From: Apostichopus parvimensis
Lineage: Eukaryota; Echinodermata; Holothuroidea; Aspidochirotida; Stichopodidae
NCBI GenBank assembly: GCA_000934455.1
Contig: KN882550.1
Location: 185,785-249,784 of the forward strand
DNA length: 64,000 bases
Direction: 5' to 3'
Made by a program: the position numbers and the translations under genes. Position 1 is the first letter of the stretch, and every line of letters begins with the position of its first letter. Below the pieces are notes generated by a model that was not told where the DNA came from, searched no databases, and saw only the letters and a list, made by a program, of their open reading frames with translations. This document shows, piece by piece, positions 40,601 to 52,600 of this stretch.

Positions 40601-43600
40601 AAGAGATAAATCAAGTTTCAGATGGGGACTTAAAATAGTTTCATAAAGAAGTAATACATTCACTACACTGAGAAACCATAGCAAATGGCCTATGAAGTTC
40701 AATCCAAGAAAAAGTGGGTTAAAAAATCATACTAAGGCATTCGCTCAGGATAGACACAGTATCACCTGGCCCGTGTAAGTACCGTTCACCCCCAACCCCA
40801 CCCCTTCATTCTCCCCTTCACTACACAAGAGGGTGATTCTGTCACTTGCAGTTAAGGATTGCTCATCCTCCAATGAAGGACTGTCTAATGATCCAAAAGG
40901 ATTGAATATCTTCTCAAAGAAATGGAATTGAATATCTTCTCAGAGAATGAAACAATAAATGCACTCACTGTCTGACCTAGAAATAGCTAGTTAACTTTGG
41001 AAGAGGACCAAAATGCAACATTTTGTTAAGAATCCGCCTTGATGTAAACGTACAATCAATGAGCAGGGATGTGCCCAGGATTTCCTGAGTGCCGGTGTAA
41101 CAGGAAATTTCCCCCTCCTGAAAATTTTTCCCCCCGGGGGGGAATTTTTCCTAGGATAAATTCCCCTCCTCCCTGAAAATTTACCCCCCCACCATAAGCA
41201 TGATCAATTTTCCTGCCAGCACCTGCAAGTCTTTAGCTTGCAATGAATTTCATAATATTCCTATATTCCAATAGGCGATATCTCAAATTCAGTGTATGAT
41301 GAGATGGTCGATCGCTTGTTCATGGCGATTAAATGCTAGCTAGGAATATATCCTTCACGTATTCGCAACATTTTTTTAGTGGCCAGCGGACAGTAAGTTG
41401 CAAGGATTGGTGCAATTTAGCCAGTTGAGAAAATCAGTAGCCAACTCCCATTATCCAATTTCATATCGAGGAAGTCCAGGTAACTTTGTCTAATGATGCA
41501 TGAAGAGTAATTCANNNNNNNNNNNNNNNNNNNNNNNNNNNNNNNNNNNNNNNNNNNNNNNNNNNNNNNNNNNNNNNNNNNNNNNNNNNNNNNNNNNNNN
41601 NNNNNNNNNNNNNNNNNNNNNNNNNNNNNNNNNNNNNNNNNNNNNNNNNNNNNNNNNNNNNNNNNNNNNNNNNNNNNNNNNNNNNNNNNNNNNNNNNNNN
41701 NNNNNNNNNNNNNNNNNNNNNNNNNNNNNNNNNNNNNNNNNNNNNNNNNNNNNNNNNNNNNNNNNNNNNNNNNNNNNNNNNNNNNNNNNNNNNNNNNNNN
41801 NTATATATATTTATTATGCAACTTATCAACATATCGAAACTCCACTACTGGTAGAAGAAAATGAAATATCATTATTACAATGAATTGCCTGAAGGAAAGA
41901 GTTGGTATGTAAGAAAGTAGAGCTACAGTATACTATAGCAACATAGATCCCACAAATTTAAGAGATCTTTCCACAGTCCCTTGACATAGCACACTCCACC
42001 ATAATCCCCATAGAAGTTTCCTGACAACCATCTATTACTAAACCAACACGGGTGCCTGCGACAAAATCCTAATTCACTCAGGCAGCATTACTCGATAATC
42101 CCTAATCAATTTTCCCACTGGCGTACGCAGAAATTTGTCATGGGGGGGGGGTTCGAGTTCTGAAATTTAAAAAAAATAGCTCTCACCCTCCCCCTGGGCG
42201 GAAAATGCAAAACGGTGCCATGCTTGAGCCTAAAATCACAATAAATTAGCTTCAAATTTGATAAAAAAACTATTTTTCTGCAAAAAAATCTTCAAACCTT
42301 GGGTCATGGGGAGGGGTTGCACCCTCCCCCTCCCGTGCATACGCCACTGAATTTTCCCATAAGCAATCTATACCAAGTATCAACACGGTTTTCTCCTAAT
42401 ACCATAATTCTCTCCACTGTCCTGTTAGCATCCCATTAGAATCTCTTTGGAATTGTCCTTCAAAATCATCACTTTCTATACCCCCCTCTCCCAACCTAAA
42501 AATTCTTCCCACTGTCCCTTGTAGCATCCAATCAGGATATCTATTAAACCCTTTGAAACCCTCCTTGATCACTATACCCACACAACCTCTTCCCAATAAA
42601 CATTGAATCCTCCTGTGGAACCATCATACCAACACAATGTAATAGTTTCAATTTACAATGATTATACTTGACTACATCAGTAACATCAGAGCATCAGAGC
42701 TAGTCCCATTCCATTCATGGCACTGCAATTGCAAAATCAATTACCCCATCAATCCACTTTGTCATCACTGATTGACAGATCTGACAGGAGTTTACACTGT
42801 GTTAATCCAATTGCTTTTGTTTCCTTTTCTTTCACAGACCAACCCATTCAACAAGTCCTATCAATAAAGTTAGGAACCACTTACTGCTCCAAAACAGCTT
42901 TTTGGCACCCACAACATCTCATACCAAGACATTTCCTCTGAATATCCTTATTGCAGGAATGATATATTCCAAGTTCATGCCCAAAAAATGTTAAAATCTC
43001 CTTATTATAGTTCCATGATGAGATATCCTCGATAGGTGTACAAAAATATAATTAACTAGAATTACATGAAGGTGGGGGGGAATTTTTCCAGGTTGGGGGG
43101 AATATTTCCTAGGAATAATGCCCACCCGGGGGGGAATATTTCCTAGGAAATATTCCCCCCGGGGGGAATATTTTCAGGGGGGAAAAAATCCTGTCACACC
43201 GGGTATACTGATTGTATTCCTGGGGAAGGGGTCTAAGGGGGAGGGGGTGTCCTCCGATGTTTCGATTTTTTAAGGTGCTCAGATGCCAAATGCTGGCACT
43301 TGTATAGCTTTTTAAGCACATACACTAGTTTTGCTAACAATTTAAATTTTTAATTTTTTTTTAGTGAAAAATATTGTTAGGAATGTCAGGATTTAGATAA
43401 AAATAGTGCTGGGCATGATTCACGATTTTTAAGACAGTGCTGGGCGGTAATTTTTAGTGCTGGGCGGGGCCGCCCAGTGCCGCCCAGCGTGGGCACATCC
43501 CCGAATGAGTAAATTCTTGATTGGCAGTCTATGAGAGGTACTATATTAAATTTCCTTTAAAATTAAAAAAAAAAGAAAAGCAAATCTCACTCTTTATCGG

Positions 43601-46600
43601 TTCCTGCTGAAACATCAATCCTGATATGATGGGGCTTTGGAAGGGATGTTACAAAATACAGAGTGGCAGCACTGAACACTCTCATGACACCATCAGCGCA
43701 GCCGACGAACAAATGATCCTCGCTGGCAGTGATGCAATAAGCCTGTCGGGTCTGCAAACAATAAACAATTATTGAACGGGAATAACCGGTCTAGTATCAC
43801 ATAGCAAGCATGTTGTTAGTGTCTTAATACACAAATGTACGGTAGGTTTCGCACACAGAAACCATAATATTTCAGACTTTATGATTGAAAAAAATTGATT
43901 CAATACTCAAAAGTTGCTCTGCACAACCGTAAACACTGAATTATTCACCATGGTGTGTCATAAGATACGGAATGATGAGTTCATCTATAGCCCTAGAATT
44001 TCACAAGTTTAGCTACTTGGTAAGTTTACACTACTGGTGCATTAAAAATCTAAACGCTTAAACCAAATTTCCACTGGCTTTAACCTTATTATGTAAGGTT
44101 GGTTTGTTTCTTGGCTACTGTCAAACAGTGAAATCCACTGACATGAAGCTACATTTAATATTCAAGGCCTCAATTTCAAGGCCTGCGTCTGTGTAACATA
44201 CATATGGGTGTCTAGTATACCATACATATGATAATGTAAATATTTCTGGCCAATCAGATCTCGGCAGCAATACAATATATGTTGATGTACACCCACTCAG
44301 AATGCAGCTTCCCAATAGTTAAATGCCAAGTTTGGTCATATAATTTGTAATTTTGAATGAATATGAAAGCCTTGTGATGTTAAAATATCTTTTTAGAAGT
44401 ATTTTACAATTCACATACCAGCACTAGTTGAGTGTGAATGGTGCCATAATATTATCAAGATAAGTTGCTAGATTGTTGTACTAAAATATCTAAACTGCCC
44501 AGTTACATGTATGCTACAGCTAAAATGTTGCGTCCTAATGCAAATTCCACATGCTAGATATCCACATGTAGGTTTACTGCTCATAAGCAAGGATCATACC
44601 ACTGTTTGTTTGTTTTTTTGTTGCATATTTGGGTGTTGTGTTATTTGCATGGCACTAAATAAAAAATTTTTTGATGGCGATATATTAGAATTTATAAACA
44701 ATGGATATAACTTTAGCGAGAAGAACTGCAAATTGAATTAAACAAGTATTACGGACGATGAATAGATATTAAAGATAAATAACGTACAAGCCAATACAGA
44801 TCATCCAGAGATTACCCACAGTGCAACATTTAGTTTGGCTATAGCATAGTTATGTTTATTCACACAATTTAATATTGCACGTCAAGAGCTCTTCTACGTG
44901 AGAGCATTTAAATGCTGTTTGTGAAGTGGGTGAATAATGAACAGAGGAGAGAGATAAATGGCAGTAATGTAAGAAAGATTGATCACCTTTGAACTCATCA
45001 TTATCTATATATATATAACAGCAAATATCAAACAAGAAATAATACTAACAAAACTTAGACAAGAATAAACAACATTAACATCTGATACATTTATAACCCA
45101 GCAAATTTCCAACCACAACTTGTTTATATATGAAAAGACCAAGTCACATGCCTTTGATTCATGCTGACTTACTCTTTTCAACATAGCTTCACTCTAATTT
45201 GTCAAACTTGGTTGTGGTAAACCATGTGTCAGACATTTCTTATAATAAATAGCATACAAAAATCCTTGATGTAAATACTTCAAGAGCAAATCTTGATGAA
45301 TTTGTAGATTTTTGTTGCTTTTTTAAAGTTAGCTACAACCTTACCCTTAGTTCTACCCATTTGTCCAACATTCTGTCTTCGTTGAATTCACAGAGGAGTC
45401 CTGACTTTGTGACTGCGTAGACCCTGTCGCTGTTGACACCAATTCCAAATGTGACGCTGCAAAAGAGGTTGTTCTTCTGCTCTCCGAGGATACTGTTACG
45501 TCCATGTAAAGGGAGGGTTTGCCTCGTCTGATGCAGAAAGAGAATGTATATATAGTGTTTCTTTGGTCGAGGTAGTTAAACTCACCACAAAAATCAGAGA
45601 TGATATAAAGCATTATAACAGAAGCGTTCCACATGTGGAATAGTCCATAAACTAGAAATATGTTTCACACAGCATAACCTCTGTCTTCTCATAGAGGACT
45701 AATCTTTCACAGCAATTCTATTCAGTTCTCATAAAACATTCAGCACTTTAGCAGTTATATTGTGATTTAAGAAAGAAAAAAAAGTGTTGTTTTCATTATT
45801 TGGTTCATTAAAATTTAGTGTCATTCTCTTCATTACTTAGTTGCATGTGGAGTGTTAAATGTGTGCACACTTAAAGATTTTGAAATAGCAAATTTTAGTC
45901 ATCATCAAACGAATACCACTATTAAATAATTTCAAATTTGTAATGCATTATCTATGCTAAATTGATGAAACATGGTTACATTGTGATATTAAGCAATTCA
46001 AATAGCAGAGGTGGAGCCATCACAATGTTTTAGAAAATGATAGAGGGTATCTAACTACCAATTGATAGGGAATAACACATTGCCACATACATCCATCAAC
46101 AGATGGATAACTGCTTGCTCAAACTGCCAAATACAATTTGTTTCCCCCCCCCCCCCATAGCATGGAGGAGGATGGTTGAATAGATAAACAAAGAACGTGG
46201 TAAGGAAATCATCGGGCCAAAAAAAAAAAAAATCGCTTTATGTGGCGGTATGCTTATGCGTCTATACAAACTCAGAAGTAATTCAAAGCCACAACAGGTT
46301 CTCAATTTCTAAACAATGTCTGGCCAGTCATTTGCTTTGGGACTTTCTTGATAATCTGCTCGTTCTTCATGTCAGAAAGAAAATTTGAGGAAATGAATTT
46401 TTACCTCATGATGACAATTGGGTAGAGATGCTTTAAGCTACCATGGTGGTACTTGCTAGACCAGAATCGAGGGATTTGGGGACATCTGGTATAAATCATT
46501 AGATCCTAAGTTACACTTTTTTTACTTGCTTTTCCAGACGGCATATTATAAGTGAAAGAATGCAATACTGTCTATTAAAGGCGTAAAAATGAGTAAATAT

Positions 46601-49600
46601 CAAAGAGCCAAAATTTCACTTTCAAAAGATGATGGATTTTGTGTTAAAATTACCAGCAACTGTACGTGCCAACCTTAGCTTTAGGCGGCCATCCTCGTTC
46701 CTCGTAAGTTACACTTTACTCATCAAAAACATAACAAATCACTCACTTTACTTAAAACTGACTTAGGATATTGCTTGTATGACAACACTTAATCAATAAA
46801 TACTTGCCTGGACTTGCACAAATACCTCTCAAGAACCACCACTTATAACTTTGTCAACAATGTTGAACTTTAATCTACATCAATGATAGACAAGAAATTC
46901 CAAGCAGACAGGATTAATGTTTGACAGAGTCAATGACATTACAAAGAGCTCTAGGTACAGTCTGAATACTAAGGACAACCACAACAACAATAACAAACAC
47001 AGACAAACATGAAAGTTACCTTACTCTTCCCAGCAAAATACCAAAATCTAACGCTTCTGTTGCCGACCGTGACAAACGTATTTCCATCTTCAGAGAATGC
47101 AATGTCGGTAACCTGCAAGAAACGAGAAATGACATTTCAGACAACTACAATACATAACTGTACATGTGCTTGGCTGACTCAAAACAAAAACAGGAAGCTC
47201 ACAGTACATCTGCCTGAACCTTCCATTTTTGTCCTTACAACAATTATAAGCTGATCCGTCCTGCTAGACAATTATCAAATTCCGAGTGTTTCTCAAGCCA
47301 GCCCACACTGTACAACTGATCCCTGAAAGGACTCAACTTGACCGTAATAGTGAAGACTGGTAGGACTACGATTGACCCCACGCACACTGATCGGCACACA
47401 CAATGACCGTTTGCCGTTAACGACCGGAGCTCGTTTAGGTCACATGCAAATATCCCAAAGCTTACTGGTTTGGATCTTTATGAGTGATAAGCTTACCTGT
47501 ATCCCCAAAACTAAAATCTATAATCCTAGGTCACAGCTCCATACGAATAATGTTGAGAAAAATCCGGATGACAAAACGCACGGTGCTGGCACATTGGATG
47601 GTTGAATGAGAAGGAGGGACATTGACCAGAGGAGCCAGTCATAGAGGGTGCGCAGTGTTAAAAGGTTACCAGTTCATCCTATGCATGGTAGAATAAGCGT
47701 GCTAAGGTTGTGGGGAGATAGGTAAGGGAGGAGCAAAGTAAATTTATCAACCTTTGGTATAGTTTTAGATGATATCCTAGGATCAGGGATGGGTGCGCAA
47801 GTACACGCCTGCCTCATAATTCTCCGAACACTCATTGTGAAGAGAAGGCTTACAGATTACATAGACAAGATTACACTTGAGCTTGGTTTGGATTCCTAAC
47901 CCTTGGGAGACACTAACATGAAACTGAACTAAACCAGAGAAATAAGTTAGAACTGATGAAGAGCTCAATGCTGGTTTGGTATAATGTGTGTACTTACCAT
48001 GGAAGCAATCTTCCCAGAGGAGACCCTGCCACTGCCACTCCTCCAATCCCACACGTTGACGACCATGTCATGTTGCTCCCCGACAGAGACGACATAACCT
48101 CCATCGGGCATGAACGCCTGACAGATAAACGGAAAGAAATGAGTAAATCACAGATCAGAAAAAATCACTTACTGACATTAGGAATTATCTGCGAGTGTTT
48201 AATTAATTGATCTACACTGCCTTAGATAGATCCTACAGATTACTCTAGGTTTGAGATTCCAAAGTCGCCAGAATAATTAATTGCTTATATCTTTTAAGAA
48301 TGGTCCTCTGCCCATTCCTCCAACTCCCCGCTACCTCCTCCCCGGAAGGAAAAATGCATCCAATACACAACCCACTTTGGATCATTGACATTCCTTCTAC
48401 TTCATTGTTTGGCTAACAATTTCACAACTACATCCATAGAAATATTCCGAGACATTTATTTATAAATTGAGTTTGAACATATATCCATATTAACAAGATT
48501 TTGTGTTATTATAATAAAAAAAAACATCATAAAAAGCAGCAATTTGAAAGAACAAAATTTATGCTTAATGGAGCATTACGTTTAATGAAGCTTGCGAGGC
48601 CGTCCTCTTTTGTACTAAAAAGCTTGGTACTAGCAATGAACTGTGCACTATTAAACTGGTTAACTTTACTCCAGTTGAGTGAATGTGCAATTCTGACTGG
48701 CTCAGTGGGTCCATGGGACACAGATGGAAAACTCATTGGATATTTCTGCTTATATGAGTGAAATGAAATTGAAGAGACACAGATCTAGGTCTCAGCTCGT
48801 TGCTGCATGTCTCAAAACTAAAATGCTGACAAGTATTTACAGACAAGAAGGGAATAAATTTAGGGTTCCAATTTTGTATATTATAGCAGTTTTGTAGGCT
48901 ACAAATTTTGTTTTCTTGTTAAATACAATTTTGTTCCTATGTACAGAAACTGCTAAACATCTCCACACTTGTTGTAGCTCAAGTTGACCATTTTGCACCA
49001 CCATTTTATGATGGGATAGGGATAGCAGATAAATTATTCCCTGACAAGTACAAGCTTTTTGTGTTGGGTCGACATTTTCTGTCAAATCGACTGCGTATTA
49101 CTCAAACCGAGAATTCAATAGGTCAAACTAAGATGTCTGTCCAGACTTTATCTTCCAACAAAGGTTAAAAGAGGAATTAAGTAATCATGCTTCCAATCAG
49201 TCCAAAATCAAAGTCAAGACACATTTCCTTAGTTAAACATGTAAAATGCAAATTTGAAGATGTCAAAATCCCCAATTTTTTAAACTTTTGCACATATTTG
49301 ACATGAAACTTGACCGACTAGTCTCCTTGGCCAATTGGGAACTATCAGAAGGAATTAAGCTCAACTTTATAAAGTTTGTCAATTCAACTGGTAAAGCTAC
49401 TTAAAGATAAAACAATAAAAGAAAACAAGTAAGATAACTACAAAATTTCTACTATCAGGGAAATGGAGCACACAAACATCTTCATAAATAATTATAATTA
49501 TTTCAAATTTAACAGTTTATACCACCGTAGCAGGATTCGGGAAGAAATGATAAATGGCCGATCATTTCAATATTATCCGGAATGTTACTGCATGTGACCC

Positions 49601-52600
49601 ACCAGTGACACTGTGACAGTACACTGTATCTAACTGACACAGTGCTAGCTTGATGAAGGAAGCTACTGAAACACAGACTAGTGGTAATTAGACGAAACAT
49701 AAATCAATTGTTTATATGTCGCTGCATCCCTTTCAAATTCCTCGACTTCAGCAGACATTTACAGGGTTCTGGTTAACCCAGGGTAACCCGCTACATAAAT
49801 TAAGCTTGAGGCGTAGTTTGCTAATTGCCATTCCAGGATGGTGATATGGAATGCCTCCGATCCCGGGAAGGTTGGAAGGTTCTACATTGAATGACAGTGA
49901 GGTGACAGACTGAAGATGATACAATTAATCAATCAGAAGATTATCTCTTATGAAGAGAAAGATAAGTTCAAACTGGAATAAAGAAACAATTAATACACTC
50001 TACATAATAACTAAAGGAGATTAGCATGGGTATGAAAATTAAAGCTATTCAGTAATTCTGTTCCAACAACATGGTCCAACCAACACCCCCACCCACCACC
50101 CCTCCCCATCATCTATCCCTATAATGGAATTCTTAGTGATGCCACTGGTACCACTCGCAAAACCTCTGTTGAAACTCACCACGCAGCTAATGCCAAATTT
50201 GTGCCCAGTAAACTGACAAACTTCTGTCTTTTCATGGACATCCCATATTCTTACTGCCGGGTTGTGTCCACACTGACGGAAAGAAAACAAGGAAAAAGCA
50301 ACACAACTGAATTTGGCGAGGTAACTAGTATAAAGTACTATCCACAATACAGTAAATATACAGGTAAGAATGATACAATCACCTATGATAAACTAGTGTG
50401 TACTATCCACAATACAGTAAATATACAGGTAAGAATGATACAATCACCTATGCTAAACTAGTGTGTAGTATCCACAATACAGTAATTATACAGGTAAGAA
50501 TAAAACAATCACATGCTAAACTAGTGTTTATCCTATAGAATAATTTGACTAGAATTTCAGTAATTCACTAACTTGTGTGGTCTGTCAAATTGAATCGTTG
50601 AGAAACTTGGGTTTATCTACTGCACAGTAATATATGCCAAAAATTTAACATGCAACCCATTTATATTATATGGGATAAAAACAAAAAACTTTCAAAACAT
50701 CTGGTAGACAATAATAATTTACCAAATTGCAAATAAAAGTTGCCACAGACAAGAGAAGGTTTGTAACACAAAATGTAGGTGAACTTTGAAACACATACAA
50801 CATGTACAAAGTGGTTAATATAAACATTTCTGAGTTCATCAACCAATGTAACTGAACTCAAGAGTACAAGAAGCAGGCCTGGAAAATTGTTTTGACCAGT
50901 CTTTTAGTGGATGATGACATTTGTGTCTGTTACATGAAATAGTTTCATCTTAGGCTCTTACTCTAAAAACAACTCTGTATAAACACAAAAAAAAGACACT
51001 GTTATAATCAAAATCATTCAAGCAAATCGCCTGTGCATGCAACACAGTAGTTCAAGAACCATCATCCATATTAAAGGGAAGTAATACTTTAGCTCAATGT
51101 ACCATAAAGAATAATAAAATGAAATATTAAAATTATTAAAAAATTTCATTGTCCACATTCATCATACTGTACTGTATGTCTGGGTACATATTACTTCAAC
51201 ACTGTACAAGCTTCATGTCCAAAGTTTTAGAAGTGTGCTGCCGCAGGACCCTCGATGAGGAATATTTCAATTAAGTCATTTATGTAAATTAATCAAAACA
51301 TCCAGAGAATGAACACACTGGAGCATAGAGGAGTTAAAGGACATATCGAATGAAGATAAAGAGAGAAAATAAAAGTCACCACCAGCCTACCTCTCCCGAG
51401 ACTAGATGTTTCCCATCCGGTGAAAATGCTATGGCTGTTATAGTTTTCCTGAAAAGATACAAGTGGAGTTTTGAAAATTAATTCTTTCCACTTTTAATGG
51501 AAGTAATTTATTAATTGTTGTCATGAGATAACAGTCCTTAGACAGAGCTACATGTTGTTAAACAGCACAGAGCTTAATATACATGTGTGAACTGCAGTAT
51601 ATTCCATACAGTGCTGTACACCAAATGTCATATTTATATTGTCAATTTTGACAATGTTGCTAAGTTAGATGTTGCTAAGATTCAACTAAGTTATATTTAT
51701 ATTATCAATTTACATTGGTGCTGTGGCCAAGTGGATAAAAGCGGTGGCTTTTGAAGCAATGAGGGTTAGCAAACGGGAGGTTTCGGGTTTGATCCCCAGT
51801 CGGGTCATAGTAAGGTGGGTTTTTCATAAAAGAGCAATCTACTGTTTTCCCATCTGAAATGACTTTCTAAATTGAAAAGATTCAAAATTTGAGTTAAATG
51901 TTGAATTGGAAGCCACCCGACGTGTAAGTTGTAATCCATGAGCCCTTGCGTGTTTCTCCCAAATCTGTTGTCGCTTAAGCGTCGTACAAATAACTGCTGA
52001 ATATTGTCATTATGACCACTATTATTTATGAAAATATATCAAATAACAACAAATATGAGAAACTATTACACTTCATCCATTACACCTAAACTTTGAAAAA
52101 CATGTTCAGTTTGAGATGGTAATTGGAGATCCTACAGTACCAATCAAATTACTTCAATTTTCCCCATTCCAAAAGCACAAAGTATTTTGCTTAAACTTCC
52201 AAAACACCTCAAAGTACAATTCAGCAATTTTGTAATAATTCAGCCTAAAGATAAACCAGATTAAAATTGAATTGCCTTTCAATATACCCAACATGTTCAG
52301 GAATTATAAATTTCTCACTATAACATGCAACTTTCAACAAGAAACTTCTGTTTTAAAATGTATACATAATTTACGAGTGAAACACATCACAACTTTCCAC
52401 TGGGCATAATATGTCATTTCTTTCCCATTCTTTGTCAAACAGTCTCAAATTTTAAAGCATAGTTGAGTTATGACCTACAATATATATCAATGACTGGAAT
52501 AATTGGTAGTAATTTACTGTCTGGGTCATTCTGTGCAAACAAACAAGACACAGTTCACAAGAATAGGCCAGTTTCTCAGGAAGGAAGTTTTTTTTTTTTT

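Larger units (their letters stand above)
41064..43503. mobile_element. TIR element, CAGGGATGTGC family, with nested insertion and gap
   Basis: Ends CAGGGATGTGCCCA (41064) and TGGGCACATCCCCG (ending 43503) are inverted repeats, flanked on both sides by AATGAG (41058-41063 and 43504-43509), a 6-bp target duplication. A second inverted pair, ccggtgtaacagga near 41093 and tcctgtcacaccgg near 43188, lies inside, next to C/G-rich runs. Inside are the assembly gap and the hAT MITE at 42116-42349. No transposase seen; non-autonomous or composite. Confidence 0.65.

Noticed and set aside
41417-41883. Frames of 106-151 codons
   Set aside because: Created by the 287-N gap.
45353-45634. Minus-strand frame of 93 codons over exon 6
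   Set aside because: It is one base out of the frame that matches MAPKBP1 and joins exons 5 and 7.
51717-51800. Functional tRNA-Leu/Ser gene
   Set aside because: A and B boxes are present, but the anticodon and acceptor stems do not pair properly and a SINE body with a second truncated copy follows.
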